Origin: Roseiarcus sp963794155
GTDB lineage: Bacteria; Pseudomonadota; Alphaproteobacteria; Rhizobiales; Beijerinckiaceae
DNA length: 64,000 nt
NCBI GenBank assembly: GCA_963794155.1
Contig: CAWCCX010000013.1
Location: forward strand, 310,001 to 374,000
Reading direction: 5' to 3'
Shown here in pieces: positions 45,774 to 53,906 of the stretch. Positions within the stretch are counted from its first letter, which is position 1. Every line of letters begins with the position of its first letter. Below the pieces are notes generated by a model that was not told the DNA's origin, did no database searches, and saw only the letters and a program-made list of their open reading frames with translations. The position numbers and the translations under genes were made by a program.

Positions 45774-46650
45774 CTAGCCGCCGCCATATCCCTGCAGGAT
45801 CTTGATATAGTTGGCGCGTTCGAAGGCTTTGGGGTCCTGCATCCTCTCCTAACTCATGATTCCGCGCATCTGATTGACCGAAGCAAATTCCCGCGATCGC
45901 AGCCAGGATGCCAGTCCTGCGATCAAGACTGCCATGTGGTCCACCCCGTGACGCAGAAGGGCCGAGGTGGTCATCACGACGTCGGCCCCGACAAGGAGGA
46001 TATTTCACGACCTCGTCGGCGGAGGTGACTCCTGTTGTGGCGGCGAGAGAGACTTTGACGCGGCCGGAGAGAACCGCGAGCCACAGCAATGGCAGGCGAA
46101 TCTCATCCGCCTGGCTGAGCTTGAGGTCGGTCAGCACCTCGAGGCGCGCGATGTCGAGATCAGGCTCGTAGAATCGATTGAACAGCACGAGTGCGTCGGC
46201 GCCGGCCCGTTCGAGGGCCAGCGCCATGCTGCCGACCGCGCTGAAATAGGGGCTGAGCTTGACCGCGACCGGGATTGAGACCATGGCCCGCACCGATTTC
46301 AGGATGTCTAGATAGCGTTGCTCAACGTCGTGGCCGGTCAGCGAAAGGTCAGCGGGGATGAAGTAGATATTGAGTTCCAGTCCCGCGGCGCCAGCTTCCT
46401 CGATCGACTTGGCGTAGGAAATCCAGCCATGGTCGGTCGTGCCGTTTAGGCTGGCGATGACTGGAATGTCGAGCGAGCCGCTCGCGCGGCGAACAAGGTC
46501 GAGATATTGCTGCGGGCCAACCTTGTAGTCGGCCGGTGCAGGAAAATAGCTCTGCGCTTCAGGCGAACTTTCGGCGTTCACGCCGGTCAGATGGTCGTAA
46601 CGTGCAGTCTCGGCCTCGATCTGCTCTTCGAAGAGAGAGGGAAGCTCTGA
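45774..46650 (-). pseudogene. Dihydroorotate dehydrogenase-like protein remnant
   Basis: PSLFEEQIEAETARYDHLTG, DIPVIASLNGTTDHGWISYA, LELNIYFIPADLSLTG, SIPVAVKLSPYFSAVGSMAL and ADALVLFNRFYEPDLDIARL follow the FMN-binding barrel of PyrD-like proteins often paired with pyruvate:ferredoxin oxidoreductase. One extra base near 46010 shifts the frame before LLVGADVVMTTSALLRHGVD, a TAG follows NQMRGIMS, and the end QDPKAFERANYIKILQGYGG stops at 45774. The first ~50 codons are replaced by the opgC fragment. Truncated, frameshifted and nonsense-mutated. Confidence 0.78.
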
Positions 46651-46671
46651 TGTCCCCGCCGACGCGGCCGC

Positions 46672-47239
46672 GCCCGGCCATGTAAACTGCGATGGACGCA
46701 AGAAGCGCCGAAGCAGGACTGCGCGACGCTAGAAAAATGACAACGGGCGCCCAAAGCATCAAAACGACGTAAAGCGCCAGGACGCCGGCATAGTTGGGCT
46801 GATAGGCGAGCGCGGCGGCGCTGACGAGCGATGAGATGGGCGCGTTGACAAACCGGGAAATTCCCTGTCCCAGCGCTACGCCTTCATCGCCCACGACTTT
46901 GGCGGCGGCAAGCGAGATCGCGATGCTGCAGGCGACCATCGCGATTTGGACAAGGTAAAGTTTAGCGGCGCGGCTCGCGCATCGTTTGAGGAGACCCCGG
47001 AAGCCAGCCTTCTCAAGCGTTGGCACATAGGCAAGACTGACAGACACGCCCGATAGGAAAATGAAAGCTTCCGCAGCGTCGGAGAAGCCGAAGTTCTGTG
47101 GAGTCAAGTAATGGAGGCCGTTCTGGGGGACGTGATCAACCAAGATGACGATCAGCGCGAAACCGCGCCAAAAGTCGATCTCAGGAATACGCTTTCGCTT
47201 TATACCGGTCCCAGCCTGGGACACAGTCTCGGGCCCCAC
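46672..47239 (-). pseudogene. opgC: opgC N-terminal remnant
   Basis: About 189 codons from ATG 47239. RIPEIDFWRGFALIVILVDH, then PQNFGFSDAAEAFIFLSGVS and VSLAYVPTLEKAGF are the start of OpgC, the membrane protein that succinylates or otherwise modifies osmoregulated periplasmic glucans. Four to five of the usual ten membrane segments remain. Homology ends near IAVYMAG, and about 20 bp later the DHOD-like fragment begins, so a deletion joined two unrelated genes. Confidence 0.75.
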
Positions 47240-47636
47240 AGCTCGTCCCCCGCAGAACAGGCAGCCGTTGATGTCAAAGCTAAATGAAATCTTAGGGAGT
47301 TACAAGGGGCATCCAAATTCACTGCGAACATATACAACCGATCCGCTGCTACTAGCGCGATCCGCTCTCCATTCAATGACCGCTATTCGCCGATAGTGTT
47401 CTCTAATGGGTCAAGGAGAAAGGCTCTTCCGGTTTTCGACGCCTAGGGATGCCTGTGTTCTCTGCGCGCTCGCTGGCGCTTGATGGGGTAAGCTGGGCGC
47501 AGTGCGGCGAGGTTGAAACCGCAGTCGGCTGGTAGTTGCCGCTGCAACACAATCGGCGCCGTCGTCTGCTCCCTCCCTCGGGCGTCGCTCCTTGCGGGAG
47601 CTGGATGCGGTCTCCTGTCTCGGTGATTGGTTAGGC
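47240..47636. other. Flank of IS110
   Basis: 397 bp upstream of the opgC remnant and downstream of the IS110 transposase. No gene recognised. It presumably includes the IS110 right end, but IS110 elements lack clear inverted repeats and the border cannot be placed by eye. Confidence 0.45.
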
Positions 47637-48650
47637 CTACGCCGCGAGGAACTCGGTCTCGTCCCGCAGCATCGCGTGCATGATGATCGCGAGGCGACGC
47701 GCCAAAGCAACGCGCGCCTTACGCATGCTCGACCGCTTCGCGATCGCGAAGGCCCAGTCCTTGAGCTTGAGCTGGCCCTTGTAGCGGGTCAGCATGACAT
47801 TGGCGGCCTCGTACAGCAGGGTCCGCACCCGCCGGTCGCCGCATTTCGAGATTCCGCCGACATAGTCGACCTCGCCCGACTGATAGCGTCTTGGAACCAG
47901 GCCCAGATAGGCGCCGACGTCTCGTGATCGGCGGATGCGCGAGGGATCGTCGATCGCGGCGACAAAGGCGAGCGCGGTCAGTTGACCGACACCTGGGATT
48001 GTCATCAGCCGGCGGCAGGCGTCCGAAGCTCTCGTCATCCGCCTCATATCGGCGTCGATCGCCGCGACCGCGCTCATAACCGCGGTGCGCGCGGCGATCA
48101 GACCCCGCATGGCGGCGGAGAGGCCCGCCACACCCTCGCTGGCTTTGAGAGCCTGGTTGACGAACGCGGTGGTGAGCGCCCGAGGAAGCCGGATCCCAAA
48201 GACGACCGCCAGGCCTCGGATCTGATTTTCCAGGGTCACACGCTGGCCGACCAGCTTCTTGCGCGCGATGATCAACGAACGGACGGCGTGGGCCGACAAA
48301 GACTTCACGTGCACGGGCTTGAAGAACCCGGTGCGGGCCAAGTGCGCTAGCCCTCGCGCGTCATTGCGATCGGTCTTGTGGGTCGCGAGCGACTTGAGCG
48401 CCTGGTAGGCCTGCCGACTTTCGACGCAGACCACAGGCAGACCGAGTTGGCTCAACCCATGGAACAGGATCGGCGCCATGCGTCCGGTCTCAAAGACGAT
48501 CCGATGGCAGATTGGCGCTTTCGACAACTCGTGGGCGATCGCTTGCGCGGTCGATGCTGTCTTGCTCTCGCGAACGACCTCGCCTTCCCGGTCGAGAACG
48601 CAAACGTGGGTCTCGTCCATCGAGATATCTAGCCCAGCAAAGTAATCCAT
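47637..48650 (-). mobile_element. IS110-family transposase
   Basis: 337 residues, intact. The N-terminal RuvC-like DEDD domain has Asp in FAGLDISMD, Glu in VFETGRMAP and two Asp in HKTDRNDARGLAHLA. The C-terminal Transposase_20 part contains IPGVGQLTALAFVAAIDDPS and the serine region GGISKCGDRRVRTLLYEAAN. IS110 elements are now known to use a non-coding bridge RNA from their flanks to choose targets; the flanks here (47240-47636 and 48651-48722) were not resolved. Confidence 0.92.
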
Positions 48651-48722
48651 CGAAAAGTCTCCTCTTCCAAACCAGGGCCGATCCTATCGGCCCCCGAAGG
48701 AAGAGCCCCGCCCATTACCCGA

Positions 48723-48930
48723 TGTTGAAAAACTCGGAAATTGAGTGACCGCGAGAATCTCGTTTTCGCGCCCATAGCGGGATCTAAGCCGGTAGTCGCC
48801 ACGGCAAGCCATATGGGAGGGTCGCACGCGGCAAAGGCGGCCCGTCCGCCGAACCCCCAAGGAATTTTCCATCGAGGCTGCCAGCGGTCTTCTGAATTGT
48901 GATCGAAGCGAAAATCCGAGTTTTTCAACA
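48723..48930. mobile_element. MITE-like element
   Basis: 208 bp with perfect 16-bp terminal inverted repeats, TGTTGAAAAACTCGGA (48723-48738) and TCCGAGTTTTTCAACA (48915-48930). It has no transposase gene. The ends resemble those of some IS5/IS1182-type elements. Flanking bases show no clear duplication. Its right end cuts into the small conserved ORF at 48931. Confidence 0.7.
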
Positions 48931-49045
48931 CAATACGCCCGTACCGGCCGCACCGCTCGCAGCCGATCGAGAGCGTACGCGCCCGAACGTCGGCCAAGAT
49001 CACCGCGCCGTCGCGCGGCATTGCTGATCGCTCCATTCCGGCCAT
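48931..49045 (-). pseudogene. N-terminal remnant of a conserved small protein
   Basis: The reading MERSAMPRDGAVILADVRAR, then TLSIGCERCGRYGRIV matches the start of an unnamed ~75-residue protein I recall from rhizobia (PRDGAVILSDVR..LxIxCxxCGRxGRY). After ~35 codons it runs into the MITE-like element. The CxxC pair remains but the rest is gone. Confidence 0.55.
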
Positions 49046-49157
49046 ATTATATCCGGGTCGATCTTACCGACGACGAGCACGCCGCGGAGAGTAGGAGAAC
49101 CTGATGGCCGCCTTCTCCTGCGCATCGACCAAACGAACGTCCCACTGGCCGGCTCCA

Positions 49158-49361
49158 ATGAGTTGGGAAGCGCCCGTGCGGTTGCGCGTCTCTGTCGTGG
49201 TCGCAGCGCTTGTCCTCGCCGGCTGCAACGCCAATCAGGAGGTCAATCCCTCGTCGCGCCCGGCCTCCGAGGTCTTCGCCGGCCACTACTCGGACTACAA
49301 TCCTTACGACCCTACTAGTTATGCGCAGAACCAAACCGGGAGAGGCGGCGGCGGCCATTGA
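49158..49361 (+). CDS. Small lipoprotein
   Basis: About 67 residues. Hydrophobic signal RLRVSVVVAALVLAGC ends in a lipobox (LAGC), followed by a polar NANQEVNPSSRPASEVFAGH tail and a Gly-rich end. ATG 49158 has no good ribosome site. GTG 49176, with GGGAAG upstream, gives a 61-residue alternative. Confidence 0.55.
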   Translation: MSWEAPVRLRVSVVVAALVLAGCNANQEVNPSSRPASEVFAGHYSDYNPYDPTSYAQNQTGRGGGGH

Positions 49362-49662
49362 AGCGGGCGCGGCCCGCAGCATTGCAAGGCAACCATCCGT
49401 GGCGCCGGCCGCCCGCGCCTGTCCGGCTGCAACCCGCCAGACCCACCGCAGCCAACCACCCGGAGCGGCAACGCTGCCCTACTCGTGGATAACTTTGACG
49501 CACGCCGGAGGCGCGGGGGATGGCGATGGAATTTCTGCGCGCTCATTGCCTTGGCACTCGGCCTTGGCACTCGCGCAGGCGAGTTGCAAGCCAGCTTGCG
49601 CAGACTTGCAAACGAAAACGAGCCGCCGAAGCGAGCCGTGATGCGGGTATTAGCAGCCGGAA

Positions 49663-49866
49663 TTAGGTCTTCGGCGCGTCTTCTTTCATCATCTTGTCAC
49701 CCTTCATCATATTGTCTTTGTGCATTGTATCTTTCTTCATATGATGCATGGGCTTCGACGTGTGCATCGAGTCCTTTTTCATCATCGTATCTTCGGCTTG
49801 GGCGGCCGGAGCGAACAGAAGCCCGAACGCCGCTAACGAGGCGGAGAGCACAACAATCTTTTTCAT
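49663..49866 (-). CDS. Pentapeptide MXKDX repeat protein
   Basis: 67 residues. Signal peptide MKKIVVLSASLAAFGLLFAP ends AAQA; the mature part is a run of Met/Lys/Asp/His units (DTMMKKDSMHTSKPMHHMKK and on) of the MXKDX type. Met/His-rich secreted peptides like this may bind copper or silver, but no function is proven. GGAGG stands before the ATG. Confidence 0.8.
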   Translation of the reverse strand: MKKIVVLSASLAAFGLLFAPAAQAEDTMMKKDSMHTSKPMHHMKKDTMHKDNMMKGDKMMKEDAPKT

Positions 49867-50139
49867 GAACGAAACCTCCTACAGGGAGCGCCGGCGGCTC
49901 CGAGATCGTGGCGAAGCGCCACATTCGTCAGTTCGAGCGCCGAAGGCTTCAGTTACTGCCCGACAGAGATTTTTTCTTCGTTCGCGCTTGCCCGGCGAAT
50001 CTGGCCCTAGTAGCGCGATTGGCTCTCTCTCCCCACGTACAGAGGCCTGATATCTCTAAGGCCGGCGTCATGAAAGGCGCGTCGCCGTGAGTAGAAGTAC
50101 CTTCTTGCCAAATTTCAGCGCGTCTCTGATCTTTAGCGG

Positions 50140-50403
50140 ATGGAGTGGCAGGTCCAATATCGGCGCGGCGGGGTGGATGATCTCGCGATGTTTCCGAGCC
50201 CCGAGGCGGCAATCGAAAATGCCTGCCGCCTGATTGATGATGGTTACGACGTGTTCGGAATTGGCGCTGGAGCGCTCACTGACTCGATCGAGCGAGAACA
50301 AATCGCCGGCATTTACGCCATGTGGGCGAGAGCAAAATCGCCGTTCGGCCCGGCGAGAGCCGTAGGACGTGATCCTGCGACTGGCGAAGAAGCAGCGCGC
50401 TAG
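50140..50403 (+). CDS. Conserved hypothetical small protein
   Basis: 87 residues: EWQVQYRRGGVDDLAMFPSP, then EAAIENACRLIDDGYDVFGI and IAGIYAMWARAKSPFG. Soluble alpha/beta layout; the pattern recalls small rhizobial proteins predicted to have a DUF-like beta-alpha-beta fold. Its end overlaps the convergent gene at 50400 by 4 bp. Confidence 0.62.
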   Translation: MEWQVQYRRGGVDDLAMFPSPEAAIENACRLIDDGYDVFGIGAGALTDSIEREQIAGIYAMWARAKSPFGPARAVGRDPATGEEAAR

Positions 50404-50600
50404 CCGTCCGAATATCCGTCGTCTTCGCGAGACGGCCCTTCAGCGATTTTGCGGGCGCGGTCCCAAATCTCAAAGCCCTCGAATTTGGACTTTCGTTCCT
50501 CAAAAAGCGCTTTGCTTACCTCGATCGCCTCTTCGTCCGATTTGACGTCGAGCAGCTCTACGGCGGCGATATGCCCGCCTCTCATGAAATAGCAGCGCAT
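50400..50600 (-). CDS. Conserved hypothetical small protein
   Basis: 66 residues: MRCYFMRGGHIAAVELLDVK, then SDEEAIEVSKALFEERKSKF and EGFEIWDRARKI. This pattern recurs in rhizobial genomes as an unnamed family (strand, helix, then the FEVWDxxR motif). GGGAGTGCGAAC precedes the ATG. Convergent with the gene at 50140. Confidence 0.65.
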   Translation of the reverse strand: MRCYFMRGGHIAAVELLDVKSDEEAIEVSKALFEERKSKFEGFEIWDRARKIAEGPSREDDGYSDG

Positions 50601-50770
50601 GTTCGCACTCCCTGATTTTGCCGGGGGAGTGCGCGTTCTCTTTGAGGCGGAGATAGCGGATTGCTTTCAGTCGCCGACCTCGGCGATTGGTGAGCCTAGC
50701 ACGGTTTCAGCCGGAAGGTGCGTGCACCGGGCCGTCGCACGATCGGGGCGTCCGGCGGTCACCACGTCGT

Positions 50771-50904
50771 GATTGGACGCAAGCTTCGAATCATCTTCGG
50801 CGAATCGCGGCCGCACCGGACCCCCTCCGGATAGCCGCACAGCTGCGCGGCCGAGCAACGGGAGTTGCGGGCAGGCCCAGACGCGAGTTTGGGCCTGCTT
50901 TTTT
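50771..50904 (+). ncRNA. Putative small RNA, C-rich-loop family 1, copy 1
   Basis: Three consecutive hairpins without an ORF. CCGGA-CCCCC-TCCGG (50816-50830) exposes a C5 loop. GCCGC...GCGGC (50834-50851) follows. An intrinsic terminator with a 9-bp stem GCAGGCCCA/TGGGCCTGC (50871-50898) ends in six T. A second copy at 58611-58743 keeps the GTGATTGGAC 5' segment, all three hairpins and their order, while the linkers differ, as expected for a structured RNA. The CCCCCTCC segment could pair with ribosome-binding sites. The 5' end is a guess from the conserved block. Confidence 0.6.
50871..50904 (+). terminator. Intrinsic terminator of small RNA copy 1
   Basis: Perfect 9-bp GC-rich stem (50871-50879 with 50890-50898), 10-nt loop, then TTTTTT at 50899-50904. 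Confidence 0.85.
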
Positions 50905-51061
50905 GAGAAGAGCGCAGAGGGGTAGCCCCGGCAAGACTTAGAGAAGGCCGTAGAGACCTGGTCGCTGATTTTGGCCACACCTCCCGATCGCCCGAAACCC
51001 GAGAATGGCGTTAGCGGACGTATATTAGTTTTTGAGCGCCTATTGGCGAGGCGGACGCTCT

Positions 51062-51765
51062 CTAGGCGGCAGCCTCGGCGGTTCTTCGCGAGGCCCGATA
51101 GCCGGCGAAGCCGAGGCCAGCGAAGCCGATGAGCATCATCGCCCAGGTCGAAGGCTCTGGCGCTGCGGCCAGCCTGAAGGCCTGGAGAAATGTTGGGACT
51201 TCGGCGCCAGGGCCATTTGCAGAGGTCAACAGAGAAAGATCGGCCGAGATGTTCAAAGAGGACTGCGCCGGGTCAGCGGTGAGTCCACTATTGGGAAGGC
51301 CGTCGAAGAAAGAAGAGTTGCTAGTAGCACGTTCGTGGATGAGTATACACTCGCGTTAGAACTGACGTCGCCTTCGCTTGGGCCGATCGAGCCTTCGACT
51401 TGATCTATAGGCCCGACGCCTAAAACGCTGTAGGTAAGACTGGTATTCATGCTTTGGTCGGCAAGTATTACCCAATTGTCGCTGCTAAAAACAAGCTGCG
51501 TTTGCCCAGTAGCGGAGATCAACGCGACCACTTCGACTTCCGTTCCATCTGGCGCGTTTGGGCCGAAGCTGCTGAAATTGCCGAAGTTGCTGAACGTCAC
51601 GCCGTTGCACGCAATTGAGTTTCCCACGAGATTATCAAAGGTGACGCCGGCGCCGCCGCAGCCGAAAGTCGTGGCGGCGGCCGGAGCCGGCGTCAGGCTC
51701 ACGAGTGGCCCGATCAAAAGCGCCATCGCCAGCAGACATCGAGCCGGTTTGACAGTCATGCGCAT
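51062..51765 (-). pseudogene. PEP-CTERM protein with frameshift
   Basis: From ATG 51765 a signal peptide (CLLAMALLIGPLVSLTPAPA) leads into a secreted domain (TFGCGGAGVTFDNLVGNSIA and on). Near 51313, in a CTCTTCTTTCTTCG run, the frame is lost. The sense continues one frame over as FFDGLPNSGLTADPAQSSLN, then ISADLSLLTSANGPGAEVPT, ending with PEPSTWAMMLIGFAGLGFAG and an Arg-rich tail at 51062. Without the correction the product lacks its sorting signal. Could be decay, assembly error or slippage in the CTT run. Confidence 0.75.
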
Positions 51766-52039
51766 TTTTTGCCTCCCTGAAGCTCGGCGAGAATGTTCCT
51801 GATGGTCAGCCCAGGAGTCAGGCGGCCCTGTGGGACAGAATATTGAGAATTTGGACAATTGGATCTTGAAGGGCCCAAAATCAGAACCGTCATGCAAATT
51901 TTGGCAATTGGGAGAACTACCTACTTCCCCCTCGGCGGCCCGTCTTCAAGGCTCGGTCGAGGGCCGTCGCCTACACTTGGCGCGGCTTGAGGCGCCGGAT
52001 TATCAGCGCGAGGAAAGCCAATGCGCGAGAACGGAAAGC

Positions 52040-52492
52040 ATGGTCACGCTGCGGATCGACCGCGACGTGCTCGACTGGCTTCGCGATCAGGGCAAGGGCT
52101 ACCAGACCCGCATCAACCAAGCGCTGCGGGTCTGGTATGACGCAGTGCTCCACGAGAAGGGGATGGCGATCCAAAAAGCGGCAGAAGAGCGCGCGGCGAA
52201 AAAGGCTGCCGCCCAGCGCACGGCGAAAAAACGCGCGGCGAAAAGGGCCGCCGCCAAACGCGCCCGCCAGCGAAAAAGCGCGCATGAGGATTCAGGTTTG
52301 TTGCATCCTGCGCTGGCGAAGGCGAACTCGTACTCTCAGCCGCGCACGCTCACTGAGCGTAAGGATGATGCGGACGGTGATAGCCTTCACGGTGATGGAG
52401 GTAGGCCGCGCCGGCTCTCGCCCGTTCTTTGCTTTCGTTGGCGCGGTTCCACGACCGGTCGAAAGTCGACGTGGACGGAGCGCCTGGGGTGA
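52040..52492 (+). CDS. BrnA-like RHH protein with histone-like basic tail
   Basis: 150 codons. Residues 1-35 (MVTLRIDRDVLDWLRDQGKG, YQTRINQALR) are the strand-helix-helix DNA-binding part of BrnA-type antitoxins. A long helix (AIQKAAEERAAKKAAAQRTA, KKRAAKRAAAKRARQRKS) of Ala/Lys/Arg repeats follows, like a histone H1 tail. The last ~45 residues look arbitrary and overlap, on the other strand, a convincing secreted-protein gene (52350-52577), so the native end may be nearer 52300 with a lost stop. No BrnT toxin adjoins it. Confidence 0.6.
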   Translation: MVTLRIDRDVLDWLRDQGKGYQTRINQALRVWYDAVLHEKGMAIQKAAEERAAKKAAAQRTAKKRAAKRAAAKRARQRKSAHEDSGLLHPALAKANSYSQPRTLTERKDDADGDSLHGDGGRPRRLSPVLCFRWRGSTTGRKSTWTERLG

Positions 52493-52577
52493 CGCCGTAA
52501 CCCGTCTGTGCGATGGCGGCGATCGGCGATGAGCAAAGCGCCGCTCCAAGGCTTATCCAGGCGATGGTCTTGAGCAT
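52350..52577 (-). CDS. Small secreted protein
   Basis: 75 residues. Signal peptide MLKTIAWISLGAALCSSPIA with cleavage after AIAQ, then a polar, His/Arg-rich tail (ESKERARAGAAYLHHREGYH, RPHHPYAQ). GAGAGAAAACC before the ATG gives a weak site. Probably periplasmic. It overlaps the 3' end of the convergent RHH gene by 143 bp. Confidence 0.6.
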   Translation of the reverse strand: MLKTIAWISLGAALCSSPIAAIAQTGYGVTPGAPSTSTFDRSWNRANESKERARAGAAYLHHREGYHRPHHPYAQ

Positions 52578-52637
52578 GGTTTTCTCTCTTTGGCTGCCGA
52601 AAGGCATTCGATCAGCGCCAGCCAAACGTGCTAGCGC

Positions 52638-52760
52638 TTACCCATGCGACCTGTACCTGTCGCCGACGCTTGCGATGAAGGCGCCGACGAATATGGTGAG
52701 CGAGACACCGAGTAAAATCTCTCCTGCCGCAAACAGCGGCGACACAAACTGGATGATCAT
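52638..52760 (-). CDS. 40-residue membrane protein under stress promoter
   Basis: ATG at 52760 behind TTGGAGGTCTTTT. The peptide MIIQFVSPLFAAGEILLGVS, LTIFVGAFIASVGDRYRSHG has one long transmembrane region and a short basic end. A consensus EcfG promoter (52793-52817) points at it from 33 bp upstream. Too short for standard gene calling, but the promoter, ribosome site and hydrophobic profile agree. Resembles other alphaproteobacterial small stress-induced membrane proteins in size only. Confidence 0.65.
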   Translation of the reverse strand: MIIQFVSPLFAAGEILLGVSLTIFVGAFIASVGDRYRSHG

Positions 52761-52792
52761 AAAAGACCTCCAAGAAACCAGGGTGCGTGTAA

Positions 52793-52817
52793 AACGCTGA
52801 AGGCTGAGCAAAGTTCC
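52793..52817 (-). promoter_or_regulatory. EcfG-type promoter for 40-residue membrane protein
   Basis: On the minus strand GGAAC (52817-52813), a 16-bp spacer, CGTT (52796-52793). This is the exact general-stress sigma factor consensus of alphaproteobacteria. The start codon is 33 bp downstream. Confidence 0.7.
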
Positions 52818-52932
52818 GTCTGGTGGTCAGCCGCCGGCATCAGACTGGATCGGACTCGCTCAGGAACAGCGTGATCGCTCGCTCGTTTCCGGCGATGATC
52901 GCGATCCGGCCGCGTACAAGGCCATCCAGCGA

Positions 52933-53088
52933 ATGTTGCCTGAGACGAATGGCGAGGCGTCGCCGGGCGCGGACGGCCTTATTCGGATCTGGCTTGACCG
53001 GAAAGACGCGGATCAACTCGGCCAGCTTCGCGGCGCCGGCGAGAGCTATAGCGAGGTCATCCTGCGGCTGACGAAGGCGAGGTCATGA
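52933..53088 (+). CDS. Small hypothetical ORF
   Basis: 51 residues from ATG 52933: LIRIWLDRKDADQLGQLRGA, then GESYSEVILRLTKARS, a pattern suggestive of a small RHH-like or coiled antitoxin. The open frame extends upstream without an ATG (SLVSGDDRDPAAYKAIQR looks protein-like), so the true start may be a rare codon or lost. Its stop is shared with the convergent gene in the palindrome TCATGA. Confidence 0.45.
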   Translation: MLPETNGEASPGADGLIRIWLDRKDADQLGQLRGAGESYSEVILRLTKARS

Positions 53089-53256
53089 CGGGCTCAGGCG
53101 CGCCGTTTTGATTAACGCGGCCAGTTGCCGCTTCAGAGCGGGACCTTCGATCTGATTTGCGGAATATCCTTCACGTCGAAGCGCCTTAGCGATCTCCGTC
53201 AGTCCTGACACTTCTCCCGACTTCGCCAGCTGAAATGCGCGTTCCAGGGCCGTCAC
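53083..53256 (-). CDS. 57-residue conserved protein (paralogue of 53907-54095)
   Basis: GTG start at 53256, only 12 bp after the cold-shock gene stop, so in one operon with it. TALERAFQLAKSGEVSGLTE, IAKALRREGYSANQIEGPAL, KRQLAALIKTAR matches the second copy at 53907 (about 75% identical) and an unnamed rhizobial family whose pattern is helix, GEYS-like turn, helix. Possibly a small nucleic-acid-binding or adaptor protein. Confidence 0.62.
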   Translation of the reverse strand: MTALERAFQLAKSGEVSGLTEIAKALRREGYSANQIEGPALKRQLAALIKTARLSPS

Positions 53257-53268
53257 AGCACGCTCAAT

Positions 53269-53580
53269 TCACGGCCGCAAGATCGGCGACATTGCGGATA
53301 GGATGAAGGCAGAAATGGTGTCGAAAGGATTCGTGGTGGCGAGGCGGCGATCAAGATACGGTGTTGTTGCGGGCGCAAGCGCTTTCAACGACACGGCGCA
53401 CGTTTCGCCGGTGCGCTCGCTCCGTTGAATCTCAAAAATGATCCTCTGACCCTCCTTGAGCTCGCTCATACCCGCGCCTTCAACGGCGGCCCTATCGACG
53501 AAAATATTAGGAGTGCCGTCGTCGGGATGAATGTATCCTCGTCCCTTTTGAAGGTTGAACCACCTCACCGTTCCGATCAT
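53269..53580 (-). CDS. Cold-shock domain protein
   Basis: 103 residues. Residues 1-68 are a cold-shock domain: GTVRWFNLQKGRGYIHPDDG (RNP1-like; KGRGYI replaces the common KGFGFI), then NIFVDRAAVEGAGMSELKEG and VSLKALAP. A C-terminal extension of ~35 residues follows. It should bind single-stranded RNA or DNA. A consensus EcfG promoter lies 52-77 bp upstream, so it is probably induced in the general stress response rather than by cold alone. The 57-codon gene at 53083 follows in the same transcript. Confidence 0.85.
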   Translation of the reverse strand: MIGTVRWFNLQKGRGYIHPDDGTPNIFVDRAAVEGAGMSELKEGQRIIFEIQRSERTGETCAVSLKALAPATTPYLDRRLATTNPFDTISAFILSAMSPILRP

Positions 53581-53631
53581 GAGTGTCCTCGTCGACCGCT
53601 TGACCCAAGATTCGCAATACGGTCTGACGTA

Positions 53632-53657
53632 AACGCGGGTGGCCTTTCTATTGTTCC
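53632..53657 (-). promoter_or_regulatory. EcfG-type promoter for cold-shock gene
   Basis: Minus strand GGAAC (53657-53653), 17-bp spacer, CGTT (53635-53632), exact consensus. Predicted transcript start about 45 nt before the cold-shock ATG. Confidence 0.7.
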
Positions 53658-53722
53658 AGCAGAACTGCGCCCAGCGGCTTGGGCCCGACAGGTCCAGGAT
53701 GCGGGAACCGCCGACCGCCCGC

Positions 53723-53806
53723 AAAAAAGCCCCGCGCGAGCGGGGACTCGGCGCGGGGCAGAATTGGCGCGCCCGGGCTGGGGGGCAAAGAAAAGGCGCG
53801 TCCACC
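53723..53806 (-). ncRNA. Putative stress-induced small RNA, family 2, copy A
   Basis: About 84 nt predicted from promoter to terminator. The 5' hairpin GACGCGCC/GGGCGCGCC holds a large loop containing CCCCCC (complement of 53780-53785). The terminator follows, stem GCCCCGCGC/GCGCGGGGC (53729-53759), then six T (53728-53723). A consensus EcfG promoter sits immediately upstream. Copy B at 55068-55149 conserves both stems, the C6 loop and the promoter position. The architecture resembles GsrN, the sigT-dependent Caulobacter RNA whose C-rich loop pairs with mRNA leaders. The transcript would end ~70 bp before the cold-shock promoter. Confidence 0.7.
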
Positions 53807-53811
53807 CATTC

Positions 53812-53836
53812 AACGCGACCGGCGCCTGGATGTTCC
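53812..53836 (-). promoter_or_regulatory. EcfG-type promoter for small RNA copy A
   Basis: Minus strand GGAAC (53836-53832), 16-bp spacer, CGTT (53815-53812), exact consensus, 6-10 bp before the predicted RNA start. Confidence 0.7.
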
Positions 53837-53906
53837 TCATTGAAGTATCATTGGCCTTCGTGACCGCGGCCAAGCGCGCCCGCACCTCCGATCGCTGGCT
53901 TCTGGA

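Noticed and set aside
51521..51546. GGAAC-N17-CGTT match on the minus strand
   Set aside because: It lies inside the coding part of the PEP-CTERM gene with no gene start after it; about one such chance match is expected in the window.
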